The notes beneath the pieces were generated by a model. That model saw nothing but the letters and a program-made list of their open reading frames with translations, was not told the DNA's origin and did not search any database. Below, in pieces: positions 12,001-22,907 of a DNA stretch of 64,000 bases. Each line of letters begins with the position of its first letter. The first letter of the stretch is position 1. This stretch comes from Strongylocentrotus droebachiensis (Eukaryota > Echinodermata > Echinoidea > Camarodonta > Strongylocentrotidae): positions 32,484 to 96,483 of the forward strand of contig JAVYIG010007842.1 in assembly GCA_035222895.1 (NCBI GenBank), in the 5' to 3' direction. The translations under genes and the position numbers were made by a program.

Positions 12001-13526
12001 GTAAGTCAATTGGTCAATATCCTTAGAAGTATAAGGATTTTCAACCACTGGAACGTCACATCAGGTGCGGTTTTCGTCGATTCTGTTGTGCAAATGTCAG
12101 GAAATGTCAATCACGTCAAACCTGCCCCTTCCTCTTGCAATTACTGCATTGTAAGATGTGCACACGTACTGGCTCAATTCCATAGCAATGTAAAATGCAG
12201 AGACCATTTAGAATGTGTAATGCAACAAAGCATTCATTTCAGACTCACTTCTCAAAGAAAAGCTGAATTTATTAAACATTTTCTAGGTAAAATAGGGTAA
12301 AGTTTTCCAATCTTATTAACTAATCAATGTCATCTTTTAGAAGGCATGGGTAATTTTCTTCAAATCATGTTCACTCTTTCAATAGAACATGGAGCTTCTA
12401 GTGATAGAAGATATAAAATGCCTTTTACTGGGGTAGTACATTACCCCCTTACTGAAATGAAGCGGCCAAGAGAACGAAAGTGCACATGGCGGCCACAGAA
12501 AGTCGACAATAATTACTCATGAGTTGAAATCTCTCTGTTCTTACTCATATAATGACCGTGCACTTGTTCTCATTTTTTCAATGTCAAGTCCAGTCCATGC
12601 AGGCCCCTCTAACTCTCTAATGGCATTACTGTGCTCTCTTGCTCTACTTTTCATTAAGTTTCTTGAGCTTTTGCTCCGCCGTCTGCATCAAGTTCAACCC
12701 TGGGCACCCATGAGGGTTTGCACGGTGTTGTAATACAGTCAGAAGAAATTTGGGCAAACTAAGTCTGACACCTCTCTGCCTTTTGGCCTATTATTTCACT
12801 TTCTCCTCACGTATTCTCCTTTTTTTCTTTTTGGTGGCAATTCTGGAATTTGGTGTCTGCTTTGCTGGGAGTGTCTGATTACAGATGTACTTTTATCAAG
12901 CAGTCATGGCTCAGTTACACAAGTATAGTATAATGATTGAAACAATTTTCTTTTTATCGTCGTCAACTGGCCATGAATGGAGTAAGAGAGAGAGCATTGC
13001 ACCCTAAATATTGACATCAGCATTTCATTGGAGTACGAGCCGCGCTGGAGGACGCATAGCTCAAGGTATGTTCCATCTCAATAACAGTGTTAACACCAGA
13101 TTTTTATCCACCATTATGCCAATTACAAACATTGTTTTGTAAGAGCGGACCAAGGGTCTTCCTCAAAGGGGGCAGCTGAGGTACTCTGATAAAATCCCAA
13201 ATGAATCAGTACACCTGTAGATACCGGTAGACTTACTATTGGAAGAACATGACTGAGGGGATAAAGTGAGCCCCTTGCTCTCTAAATTGAATAGTGCTGC
13301 CTTGAGCATTCTGCTACCCTTAACACTGGAACAGGTGAACCTGGGAGTCTAGAAATCAAAGACTCGGGTGGCCGACGACAAGGTTGCAGAGCTCTACCTG
13401 AATACCTCATCGCAATCCTGAATTAAACTTGGCATTAAACATTGACCTCTGGGTACCTCTGGGTGTCTGTTCACTAGGATTCTGCCTCGACACTCAGACA
13501 CATTTCATATTTTAGTCTACATGCAT
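9052..13526 (-). other. Large ADAMTS intron, part 1 (9.05-13.5 kb)
   Basis: This is the 3' part of the 50.6-kb intron, between the exon at 8961-9051 and the DIRS element. It is AT-rich, with TACCGGTA at 11679 and 13222. Open frames are short and low in content. No gene, RNA or complete mobile element was recognised. Confidence 0.6.
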
Positions 13527-13570
13527 ATCATGAAAATCAGTATTGATTTTATTATTTACGATATAAATCT

Positions 13571-13725
13571 ACGTATCTACCTATTCTACTTTGCTATTGT
13601 TGCACCTCAACATTGCATAACCGAAACTTAAAACACATCGCCAAATTGCTCATACCCCCCCGCCCAAAGGCGCCCTCCGTGACCCTTGCGTCCGAGCGCC
13701 GCCAACGTAACCTCTTCCTCTTATC
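13571..13725. repeat. DIRS inverted terminal repeat (3' end of element)
   Basis: These 155 bases from ACGTATCTACC to CTCTTATC are the exact reverse complement of 19130-19284 as far as I can read, including a run of seven C. The outer 44 bases (13527-13570) are unique to this end and reappear only in the internal complementary region. Confidence 0.95.
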
Positions 13726-13780
13726 ACGAGTTCCCTAGGACACACCTTGGTAAAGGCGCTGGGGATGGAGGGAGGGAAAA

Positions 13781-13879
13781 TAGGTAGATACGTAGATTTA
13801 TATCGTAAATAATAAAATCAATACTGATTTTCATGATTTACATCAATAAATCAACGTATCTACCTATTCTACTTTGCTA
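13781..13879. repeat. DIRS internal complementary region
   Basis: Bases 13781-13837 are the reverse complement of the left outer edge (13527-13583). Bases 13835-13879 are the reverse complement of the right outer edge (19259-19303). The two overlap at GAT (13835-13837). This is the internal complementary region of DIRS elements, thought to template restoration of the ends and circularisation of the cDNA. It sits just downstream of the recombinase frame, as in Dictyostelium DIRS-1. Confidence 0.93.
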
Positions 13880-13931
13880 AAGACCAGCACAGATTAATGC
13901 CGGGTGGTAAAAACCAAGCAAACTTATCAAT

Positions 13932-14915
13932 TTAATGAGAAATAGACGACGAAGCCGCCTTCAGAGAAGCGACCCCAAAAGATCGTTCGCCCGCGGGCAC
14001 ATCTTTGAGGTAAAAAGCAGTAAAAGAACTTGGAGACTTCCAAAAAGCTGCTTTACAGATATCTTGAACCGAAACTCCGATGAAAAGAGTCCAAGACGTA
14101 CTGACACTGTGAGTATCATGGGCACGAGGAGCCCTGCCAGGCGTCAAGGCCTCAGGACCCGCAGCCTTGATAGCCAAGACTAACCACCTGGAGATCGTAT
14201 CCCGAGATGCCGCCGAAAGTGGCTCTCGAGAAACCAGAAAGAGCTGATCCGACTTGCGAAAAGGCTTCGTCTTGTAAAGATACCATTTGAGGGCGCGAAA
14301 GGGACACCACAGTCCGTCCCCGAAGACCGAAGAAAAATCCGACAAGGGATGAAGCACCACTTCCACTGAACCCGACGTGTCAGACTGATTCTAAGCAATA
14401 AAAGAAGCCTTGGGAATCAAACGAACCCCACGTCCTTCCCAGCGGATATGCCCAGGGGCAGCTGAAAGGGTATGAAGTGAGCTCCTACGCTGACCAGAAG
14501 TGATTGCCACGAGAAAAACCGTCTTGACCGTAGTAAGCAGAAGCGTCGCAGAACACAGCGGTTCGAAGGGAGTGCCAAAACCTTGGGTAAACTCCACACT
14601 GGCGTCAGAGGTCTGAAGAAGGGTCTCTTAAGGAAGAAAAACTTCAAAAGAGCCGCTAGCTGAGGAGCAGAAGAAACCGAAGATAGCAGACCGATAGCCA
14701 CAAATCGTTGACAGAGCTCTCCCCTTGTCATACAAAGAGATCAGAAAGTCAGCAATAGAAGGTAAAGACGCCTCTCTAGGGGCGACGCCCACCTCCTCAC
14801 ACCAAGTGTGAAAAGCATCCAACCAGGAGTTGTAAACCGTCCCGGCCGACTCTCGTCTACTCTGGACTAGAAATTGTGCAGCACGTTCGGAGAAACCTGA
14901 CAAACGAGCCCCCAT
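13932..14915 (-). pseudogene. DIRS tyrosine recombinase (degraded)
   Basis: The likely start is ATG at 14915 (MGARLSGFSERAAQFL), overlapping the RT-RNase H end by about 49 bases in another frame, as usual in DIRS elements. The frame gives the core-binding part (WLDAFHTWCEEVGVAP ... ICGYRSAI). It then shifts near 14680 to read APQLAALLKFFFLKRP and back near 14570 to PFEPLCSATLLL. TAG at 14391 replaces what is probably Lys before NQSDTSGSV. Of the catalytic residues, Arg I is present in SGQRRSSLH, His in RAHDTHSVSTSW, Trp in AAFW and Tyr in FTAFYL. The second Arg of HxxR is His (CAC where CGC is expected). The usual length is about 330 codons, matched here. Inactive. Confidence 0.9.
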
Positions 14916-16660
14916 CCCGAAAACCGCCAAGCGGTCAGACGGAGGATTTCCGGCCGCTGGTGTAGAATACCAGACAGAGGTTGCGACACCAGATCCGGAT
15001 GACACGGCAACGACCACGGAGTCCCCACCAGGAGGGTTAGGAGGTCCTGAAACCACGACCTCGCCGGCCACCAAGGAGCTATGAGAATCATCATCGCTTG
15101 ATCTTCCCTGATCTTCCAGAGCACACGGGGAAACAACGCGAACGGAGGAAAGGCGTAAGCCCTCCACCCCTCCACGGGATCGCGAAAGCGTCCAGAGCAA
15201 AAGCTCCTGGTCCCCGGACTCTCGAGAAAATCGAAGAAAACGATGGTCGAACGAAGTTGCGAAGAGATCGATGTCGAGAACACCGAACACACTCCCCAGT
15301 TGCCTGAAGACAGTCGGAGACAGAGTCCACTCTGAGGGAAGGCACTTGCCTCTGGAGAGAAAGTCCGCTAAGATATTCTCTTCGCCCGGGATATGTGATG
15401 CAATCGGGAGCACCCTCGCCCCCTTGCACCACGCCCAGAGTTGAGAGGCCAACTCGTTCAGAGCCACAGAATGAGTGCCTCCCTGTCTGGTGATGTACAC
15501 CATCACCGATACGCTGTCCGTAAGAATCAGAACCGAACGACCCACCAGACGAGCACGGAAGTGACGAAGCGAAGCAAACACTCCCATGAGTTCCAACACA
15601 TTGATGTGGGGCAGAAATTCCAGATGACTCCAGTCTCCTGAAATCATTGACCCCTGGCAATGACCCCCCCAAACCAACAGCGACGCGTCCGTGGTGACGG
15701 TCACGGAAGGGAGAGGAACTCGGAAGCGTTTGCCCTGAAGGAAGAAGGAACGACGAAGCCAAGGACCTAGAAGACCCTTGATTCTGGACAACAGGGGGAT
15801 CCATGACAAAAAAGAACTCACGCTCGGCTGATAAAACTCCAACAGAAAGAGTTGGAAGGGACTCAACAATAGTCGACAATCTGGAAGCATGCCGACTAGA
15901 CTGGAGAGAAAACCTCGGCTTTCACCCGACGTGCACATCTCAGAGACCGAGCAGTCCTGACTATCGTCTCGACCCTGTCGAGACTGGGACGAGCCAGCTG
16001 ATGACGAATGTCCAGCTGAGCACCTAGGTAAGACGGCGTGCGAGTCGGAAAGAATTCTGATTTCTCCCAATTTATGAGAAATCCGAGATCTTGAGTCGTG
16101 CTGATCAGAATCTGCATATGATCCAACAGCATGACTGACGCCACAACTCTCGTGAAAATCCGAGGAGCAGGTCGCAAACCGAACAGGAGCGCTCTGTAAC
16201 GGAAGAATTTGCCCAGGAAGGCAAAACCCCACAAGATCCCGCGACCGCGGATGTATCGGCACATGAAAATAAGCGTCGCGAAGATCCAAAGAAACCACAA
16301 CGTCTGCGGGATTCAATGAAGAAAGGATGGTTGCCAGATGATCCATTCGGCAATGAACCTTTCCCAAATGAAGGTTAAACCACTTCATGTTGAGAATCAT
16401 TCTTAAAGAACCCGAGCACTTGGGAATTACGAACACCGGCGACAAACAAAGACACGGGTGATCGTCTACTTTATTCGGAGGAAAAGTGACTCTGAAAAAG
16501 AGGGGACATGATCGGAGAGCGGCTCCGGAGGACGCCATTCGAAAGAGGTTCCACAAAATCTATGAAGAACCCTTCTCGTACCACCGACAGAACAAATGCG
16601 ACGCTGGTGATCTTCTCCCACGCCGGGAGAAATCTCTGGAGCCGCCCGCCGACCTAAGAC
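14867..16660 (-). pseudogene. DIRS reverse transcriptase-RNase H (frameshifted, YLDD region missing)
   Basis: RT starts with VGGRLQRFLPAWEKI near 16640, then changes frame near 16550. SLRMILNMKWFN and the catalytic motif-A block SLDLRDAYFHVPIH lie in the main frame. FGLRPAPRIFTRVVASVM lies in another frame. At about 16130 VVASVM runs straight into LLDHMQILISTTQDLGF, and the roughly 25-30 residues that normally carry YLDD are absent. RNase H follows in the main frame with all expected acidic residues: TTDAS, NVLELMG, ILTDS and ENILADFLSR. The C-terminal domain LDIDLFATSFDHR, then AFALDAFAIPW, then YAFPPFALFPRVL occupies three successive frames and ends at TAG 14867. At least five frame changes are needed. 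The polymerase is inactive. Confidence 0.92.
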
Positions 16661-16861
16661 CCAAGCACTCGGGGGAAGCCATCATCTAGAGAATGACTTC
16701 CCACCACCACGAAAGGGAGTCCGGGAAGATAGAAGAATCACGGTAAGAAGAACCTCGAGACGAAGGAAGACCACGATCCTGGTATTCCTCCTCGGCCGGG
16801 TACCAGTCCTGAGGGCGGCCCTTAGACTGGCCGACGTTCTTACGAAAAGAACCCGAAATCT

Positions 16862-18592
16862 TCAACTTTTCTTACGAGGTCTGGAGGAAGGAACCGGCTC
16901 TTGGACATCGCGAAAAGCAACGGACAGGTCTCGAGCCTGCTTCTCACCATCAATCTCGGCTTGCAGTAGAGTAGTGAAACTATCTCCACAAAGGTGGGGG
17001 CTGGCCACTGGAATCTGCGGAAGCAGTCCTGGAATTTGATGCGGTCGAATGCCCAAATAAGTGAGCACAGCCTCCCGACGATACTTCTCGATGGAATGCG
17101 AAGTCACCGCAAGCCGTGAGAAAAGATCAAACAACAAATTGTCACTTTTATCAAAAGGACCACGAGACCCAAACTTCAACCCCAAACGACTGGCCACCGC
17201 CACAAGTTTGGGAGAAACCCGTTCAGGCCACAAAAACAAAACCGCATCCTGAGGAACGACAGCGTACTTGTCCACCTGCCGCTTAAGAAATCCCGTCGAT
17301 AACGACAAGACTTCTGCGGCAATCACAAATTCTTCTTTGTGTAGATCAGGAAGAAACAGTCCCTGAACCGCTGAAGAGTCCGAATTAGAAGACAGGAAGC
17401 CCCGCCGCCCCGACGATAACTCCGGGACGACACAAGAATCGGGCACATATTAGTGAAACAAGGCTAACGAATCCGCCGCCAGAGACACAAACGGAGAAGA
17501 CGCATCATCCCCCGCAACTGAACCAGACGACTGAGCGATGGAACCAGTGTCCCAACGATCAACCGAGCCCCCCCTATCTTGCCCAGATAAGCAGGGACGA
17601 TCCCCGCCTCTCGGAGCGCCCAACGAAGCGTGAGGCGGAGAAGCAAAAAAGAGAGGACCCCGGCTGAATACGACAACTCGAAACCCGCACCGGCGACTGC
17701 TCAGGCGAGATCGATGCATCTTCGGAAAACCCCGAAAATAAATCAACCGCGATCGGAACCGAAAGTGAAGTAGGACGAACCGGAGGAGCCGACTCGGGCA
17801 CCGAAGATCGAAAAGCGTCAGCAAAAGCCCGAATCCAATCCGAAAATTCCGGCGGGGGTGGAGGCACCGACGGAGGGAGAGGAGCCGCAAACGGTTCCGC
17901 AAAATCAGAGCGCGGATTCTTCGAAGGATAAACAAAATCCGAGGAAGAACCGGCCCCGATAAAAGCCCGACGGTAGGAGCTCCCCGCAAACCGAATCGGG
18001 AAAACGGAACACGCACCGACGGAGAGGCGCGGTTAGTTGAAGCCCCAGGATCCGACTCGGCTGCACGGGTACCCGGACCGAAATCCGGAACCGGCAAATC
18101 CGACAAAGGGACAGAAGAACCGATCGGTGACCGGTTCAAGTCCGGATCCACGGAAGCAACCCGAATATCCGTCGATGGATTTGTGCACCGACCAAACAAA
18201 AGACCTGACGGAACAATTGTTGGCGGTGCAGAACTAAGGCCCGTTCCACCCAGAGTTAATACCTCTGGGTTTCCGGGAACCGTCCCGAGAGGAGATAAAA
18301 TCGCCCCCTCGACCATTCTCATAGGCTTGCCTTGCCCGCAAAAATGTCTGCTGACATTTGCATCCCCGGGGTTTGCGGTGTCACCACCGCTCCCGAGGGG
18401 CGTAACTAACGAAGACTTATTAGTAGAATCCTTCGTCTTCGTATCCGTCGATGGATTTTCGTACCGTCCACACAAAAGCCCTGACGGGACAATTGATGGC
18501 GGCACAGAACTAAGGTCCGTTCCACCCAGAGTTAGTACCTCTGGGTTTCCGGGCACCGTATCGAGGGGAGATAAAATCGCCCCCTCAACCAT
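16862..18592 (-). pseudogene. DIRS gag-like ORF1 (degraded)
   Basis: The frame runs from an ATG at 18592 to TGA at 16862 and is interrupted in frame by TAA at 17450-17452, directly before YVPDSCVVPELSSG. The N-terminal part contains a duplicated block with GAILSPL and VPGNPEVLTLGG, encoded by the 276-bp tandem repeat. In the middle (about 17570-17870) a different frame reads more like protein (PPPPPEFSDWIRAFADAF), so compensating frameshifts are likely. The C-terminal 190 residues resemble the capsid-like ORF1 of animal DIRS elements, ending in a basic RPRKKS. Product role is inferred from position; gag proteins of this group are poorly conserved. Confidence 0.7.
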
Positions 18593-18705
18593 TCCCCTGG
18601 GCTTCCCTTGCCCGCATAAACGTCCACTGACGTTCGCAACCTTGGGATTTGCGGTGTCACCACCGCTCCCGAGGGGCGTACTTATTAATAGAATCCTTCG
18701 TCTTC
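18167..18705. repeat. 276-bp direct tandem duplication in DIRS ORF1
   Basis: Unit 1 starts ATCCGTCGATGGATTT at 18167 and unit 2 starts the same way at 18443, ending near 18705 (shorter by about 13 bases). The units differ at scattered positions, so the duplication is not recent. It lies at the N-terminus of the gag-like frame, and a multiple of three (276) keeps the frame. Confidence 0.9.
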
Positions 18706-19129
18706 TTTCTCGCGACAGAACTTGATTTCTTCTTCGTGAAACCTGCTAAGAGAAAATAAGAACTGCGAGACATATTATAACCTGCGGGAAAGAAAATTAA
18801 ACAAAGGGTACGAGCAATTATCAACAAGAATTAAATAAACTACCAGTGACTAAAACACCCCACCGACTACCCCCGCACGCACCCGAGGCCTCGGAGGAGT
18901 GAGGACAGGCAAACACGAAAGCGGAAACGTAACAGTAGTCGGCAAGAAAACGTTCTAGAATACTGATAAATAAATAAATTCACGGAGTGAAACTACTCTC
19001 TAACGAACAGGAAATCGTAGAGAATATAATAAAAGGCGAAAATGCGAACCAAAAAGTGACTAAAAGAGGAAAAACTCTTCAACTTTTGGGAGCGATTTTT
19101 AGTGTAACTTATCCGTTCGGATGCGAAGA

Positions 19130-19284
19130 GATAAGAGGAAGAGGTTACGTTGGCGGCGCTCGGACGCAAGGGTCACGGAGGGCGCCTTTGGGCGGGGGGG
19201 TATGAGCAATTTGGCGATGTGTTTTAAGTTTCGGTTATGCAATGTTGAGGTGCAACAATAGCAAAGTAGAATAGGTAGATACGT
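19130..19284. repeat. DIRS inverted terminal repeat (5' end of element)
   Basis: This is the partner of 13571-13725, with 155 of 155 bases matching by eye in reverse complement. The outer 19 bases to 19303 are unique to this end and end in ATC. In DIRS elements this end would contain the start of transcription; no promoter motif was identified. Confidence 0.95.
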
Positions 19285-19303
19285 TGATTTATTGATGTAA
19301 ATC

Positions 19304-21685
19304 TTACATTACCTCCAAAGTATTGCTTTTTGTGTGCAATCTGATTACTAAGTAGAAATATAATGAATTAATGATAAGAACTGTTCCTTAAAATATTATC
19401 ATAGTTTTTCGCAATGTCGTTCCCTCTGATTTTTGCAAAGATTCACAGCATTAACATTTTAAATACAAAAGAAAATTACATCTTAATCAGAGATCTAATT
19501 TATTTCCACCTTTCATAAGCTTGAGACTCAACTAATAGACAGAAAGTATGCTATATAATAAGGCTTGTGAATCTCTTGTTTTTTCTGGTAAAATCAAAAT
19601 GATTTGAAGAACAGTTGCTCTAATTGTCCAATCCTAGCCAAAGTAGATCAGCCAGACAGCAAATTGAATTGAGCTCACATGCACGTCATACCTTTCAACA
19701 CATTTTTAGACTAAGACATCAAATACCTTCCAAAATAGGAAAACCTTTCCAGACAGGTGTTGACGACATATTTGTATGAAAGTGCGTTGTCACATAATTA
19801 ATATGTCCTTCTCCGTCATTGCAATCAAGAAAGGCCAAGTGGTAACAAGGTGATATCCTGGTAGGACCTTCTTCATCAAATTAATTTCTATGATTTAGTA
19901 TAACTTCATAAAGGGAGCTAAAATTAAAATGCTAATCAATATCTGTATATACTGTCGATTGCCAGGAAGAGACAACAGATCATTTGCTATAAAGTTGGCA
20001 TAGGATTTACTAAATATCATGCCAGTTAAAACCTAGACTCTACAAGAGCTCAATATATTATAGAAAGAAGCTAGTTCCCCTGAAAGAGATTACTTTTCTT
20101 TGCATTTATATGTAATCAGATCGATTTCACTGCACTTGTGCCGAATCATCTTGGTTTTGATCAATATTTGATGTACTTCTACAAGTGTATGCACAGAAAC
20201 ATCATATCTGTGTCGGAGCCATCTTCCTATTTAACATCACACACCCTCTTGTCTGGTTGAGACTTTTGACACCTCTCCAACACCTCGGCCTTCGAACATT
20301 TGCTCTCCACTGACTGACTGCAAGCCCTGCCCTTTGCCGTGCACCTGACTTGAACCAGCTTGAAGGCAAAACCCTGACATTATAATCCATTGCAGACCAA
20401 TCTTCAATTGTCACATTTTGTCTGAGTAAACTTTACACAATCGATCAAATGTTTGCATGTAGTGTTAACATGAGAAGAGTAAACTACCCTTAGACGCCAC
20501 TGCTCCAGCCCCTGTTGTCTTTTCACAGCTAAAGGTCTTGTTCTGTTCACCTCTCTCCCTGCTAGCCTTTTATTAAAATACATGATTCCTTCTTTCTCTT
20601 TCTGATGCTCTTTATTTCACCCCCTCTCTCTCTCTTTCTGTCTCTCTGTCTCTCTCTCTGTCTCTCTCTCTCTATCTCTCTGTTCCCCCTTCTTTTCTGT
20701 CTTATTTAATTTTAACCCTTGCTCAATGTTTCTCTTCTTCTCTGCTCAAAACGTCCACCTCTTCTTCATTTATACTAATGACAGCGTTATTAGGCCAACA
20801 TCCTTATGTAGTTATTCAGATCTCTGAAGAAGTAGCCCCTTCCACTCTTCTATGCCCCCCCCCCTCCCCCTCCCTCCCTCCATCCCTCTCTCTCTCTCTT
20901 TTTCAGTAGTAGATTCTGAAGGCCTACACACAAGGACCAGGAACCAAACTGGCCCTGAACATGTTCACAATTCGGGGACTAGTGTTTGAACCAGGGATTA
21001 TACGCTGATTGACATTTTGGAACAAATCTTTGGAAGATCGACAACAAACAAGAGTTCACAAACAGCTTCACACTGAACTACCCACTGGAAGGTCACTTAC
21101 TGTTAAAAATAAAGAACCCAATGGCCCCTCCTGATATGCTCATCAAACATACCAAAACCGGTCAAAGTGGAACAGCTCAAACTTGGAAGAAAGTATGGTA
21201 GAGTAGAAGAGGATATTCAGTTTTAAACACTCTTTCCTATTCAAATACCCATATACTCTAACACACCTCTCCCCCTCCTTCCTATTTCAATCAAACTGTC
21301 AACACCTTTGAAAAATTGGAGTTGTGGATTGAAAATGTTGACCTCATTCGCAGGATTTATGCCACTATTTTGTCCCTTCACAAGCAATTTGACTGAACTG
21401 GGTGAATGTACAGAGAGATTAAAATACAGGAGTCCTGAGCTCGAATACAAATCGTACTGCTGAATTTTGTATCACTCTATATTGCAATTAGGCCTAATTC
21501 TTTGTTTGCCGTGAACAGAATCCTTACATTACTAAAATGTTTGGAATATGTGTTTGGATTATGTTTGAAAGACATTTTATCCAACAAAAGCCATCTGAAG
21601 GCAAAGCAGTCTAGTCTGGGACCTTTTCCAAAAGTCTAATGCGAACTTTTCCAAAAGTCTAACATACCAGGAAAATATGTTAATA
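19304..21685. other. Large intron, part 2 (19.3-21.7 kb)
   Basis: AT-rich sequence with a CT-rich microsatellite at about 20621-20692 and a second C/T-rich tract at about 20856-20905. No gene recognised. Confidence 0.6.
20621..20692 (+). repeat. (CT)n-rich microsatellite
   Basis: Imperfect CT/CTGT repeats, interrupted by CTGT and CTAT variants. Confidence 0.9.
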
Positions 21686-22379
21686 AGCATATACTGTGAA
21701 GCCAAAAAATTGTTAATTTTGCCAAGAACGTAACACAGCTATTAGAAACAACACAAAGAAACCAAAGTGGAGAAGAAAACATGATGAAAAATCCCAAGGT
21801 GCCCACTGGAGTTCCACACACATAAGGCGTGTCTGCACTATCTCGAGATTGCCAAATATCCAGCTATTTGAATTATCCCGATCGCAAACTATCCAGCTTA
21901 TTTGCGTCTTCATTAGACCGAAGTAGCAAATTAGCTGGATAGTTGGTCGGGATAATATCCCAAGATATCTCGGTCTAGTTTGCGGTTTTCCGTGTTTACT
22001 CGAGGTCAGTGGTTGCGAGGTCAGCGCTGAGCGGTATAGATCGCATGTGCGAACCGGAAATCGTTGTGCATGATGGGATCGGGGTAATTGACTCCGTACT
22101 TCGGTCTAATGAAGACGGTCGCAAACTATCCCGCTAGTTCGGAAATAGAAGGATATTTTGCAAACTAGACCGAGATATCTTGGGATATTATCCCGACCAA
22201 CTATCCAGCTAATTTGCCACTTCGGTCTAATGAAGACGCAAATAGCTGGATAGTTTCGATCGGGATAGTTCAAAATAGCTGGATATTTGGCAATCTCGAG
22301 ATAGTGCAGACACGCCTATAATTACCCATGTTTCATCAAGCTACCGTGTATGGGTCAGTAAGTGCAGCCATGTGGAATC
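21686..22379 (+). repeat. Inverted duplication arm X (interrupted by a MITE)
   Basis: Without the 493-bp element inside it, this arm is about 200 bases and is the reverse complement of 22987-23193, with only a few differences. It runs from GCATATACTGTGAAGCC to CAGCCATGTGGAATC. Confidence 0.9.
21825..22317. mobile_element. Foldback MITE, AGGCGTGTCTGCAC family
   Basis: The element is 493 bp with near-identical inverted arms of about 160 bp (21825-21985 and 22157-22317), starting AGGCGTGTCTGCACTATC at both ends. The direct flank is ATA on each side (21822-21824 and 22318-22320). The inverted copy of the flanking DNA at 22987-23193 contains a single ATA and no element, so both the borders and the target duplication are confirmed inside the window (a 2-bp TA duplication is equally compatible). 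CTTCATTAGACCGAAG recurs inside each arm. It has no coding capacity. A DNA-transposon superfamily cannot be assigned from this alone. Confidence 0.93.
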
Positions 22380-22438
22380 CATTTTCTGAACCCAGGAACT
22401 TCTGATCTACTTTAGACTTTGGGAGGTTGAGCAACTAG

Positions 22439-22907
22439 GACCCCGTTCTCACTCACTTCGTTGGAGCGCTCTGGAGCGCTCTAACTAAGACCCGTTCCTC
22501 CGGAGCGGTTCTTAGGTGAGTGAGAACGGTCAAAGTGGTCCAGGAAGTGGACTTCTGGACCGCTCCAGAAGACCACCTTCCGAGGTGGTCTTGAGGAGCG
22601 GGTCTTATTAAGAGCGGTTTGGGGCGCTCTAACGTGCAATGTGAACGGAAAGCGTACTTTGAACGGAAGTGAGCTAGTGACCTTCGGTGCGAAACATGTA
22701 GTACGGTACATACGGTTTGTATTCCACGCGCGAAAAAATTGACCTGCTGACCTGAGCTGCCATAGCAACAAGACCACTTTGACTCGTGGAGCGGTTTGAG
22801 CCATAAAAAACTGCTCGGAGTGTGAACGCTCGCAAACCGTTCCTCAAGACCCGTTCCTCTGGAGCGGTCTAACTTAGACCACTTTCAAAGTGAGTGAGAA
22901 CGGGGTC
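22439..22907. mobile_element. MITE, GACCCCGTTCTCACTCAC family, copy 1
   Basis: The element is 469 bp with inverted ends GACCCCGTTCTCACTCAC and GTGAGTGAGAACGGGGTC, flanked by TAG on both sides (22436-22438 and 22908-22910). Internal repeats include GTGAGTGAGAACGGTC and an inverted GACCACCT/AGGTGGTC pair. It has no coding capacity. A second copy lies at 35648-36097, and the last 65 bases recur at 23192-23256. Confidence 0.9.

Larger units (their letters stand above)
13527..19303 (-). mobile_element. DIRS-type tyrosine-recombinase retrotransposon, structurally complete, coding-dead
   Basis: This 5.8-kb element lies sense to the ADAMTS gene within its intron. In element order (minus strand) it has a right-hand inverted terminal repeat, a gag-like frame, RT-RNase H, an overlapping tyrosine recombinase, an internal complementary region and the second inverted terminal repeat. 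These parts and this order define the DIRS group; there are no LTRs, integrase or target duplication. Both outer ends carry ATC (13527-13529 and 19301-19303), and the internal region has one GAT (13835-13837) where the two edge copies meet. This is as expected if integration is recombination of a circle at a 3-bp site. The element is more GC-rich than the surrounding intron. All three reading frames are broken, so it cannot move on its own. Confidence 0.95.

Noticed and set aside
13935..14183. Plus-strand open frames across 13.9-18.7 kb as genes
   Set aside because: They are antisense shadows of the GC-rich DIRS coding regions, whose minus-strand frames carry recognisable RT, RNase H and recombinase motifs.
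14628..14630. TAA as a real stop mutation in the recombinase
   Set aside because: It lies between two compensating frameshifts, where the conserved LKRP region is read in another frame, so it is a consequence of the shift.
13527..19303. LTR retrotransposon or Ngaro-type split-repeat element
   Set aside because: The terminal repeats are inverted, not direct; there is an internal complementary region and no integrase or protease. This is the DIRS layout.
22481..22804. 107-codon minus-strand open frame as a gene
   Set aside because: It lies wholly inside the GACCCCG MITE and recurs in the second copy at 35698-35994 with indels. There is no family resemblance.
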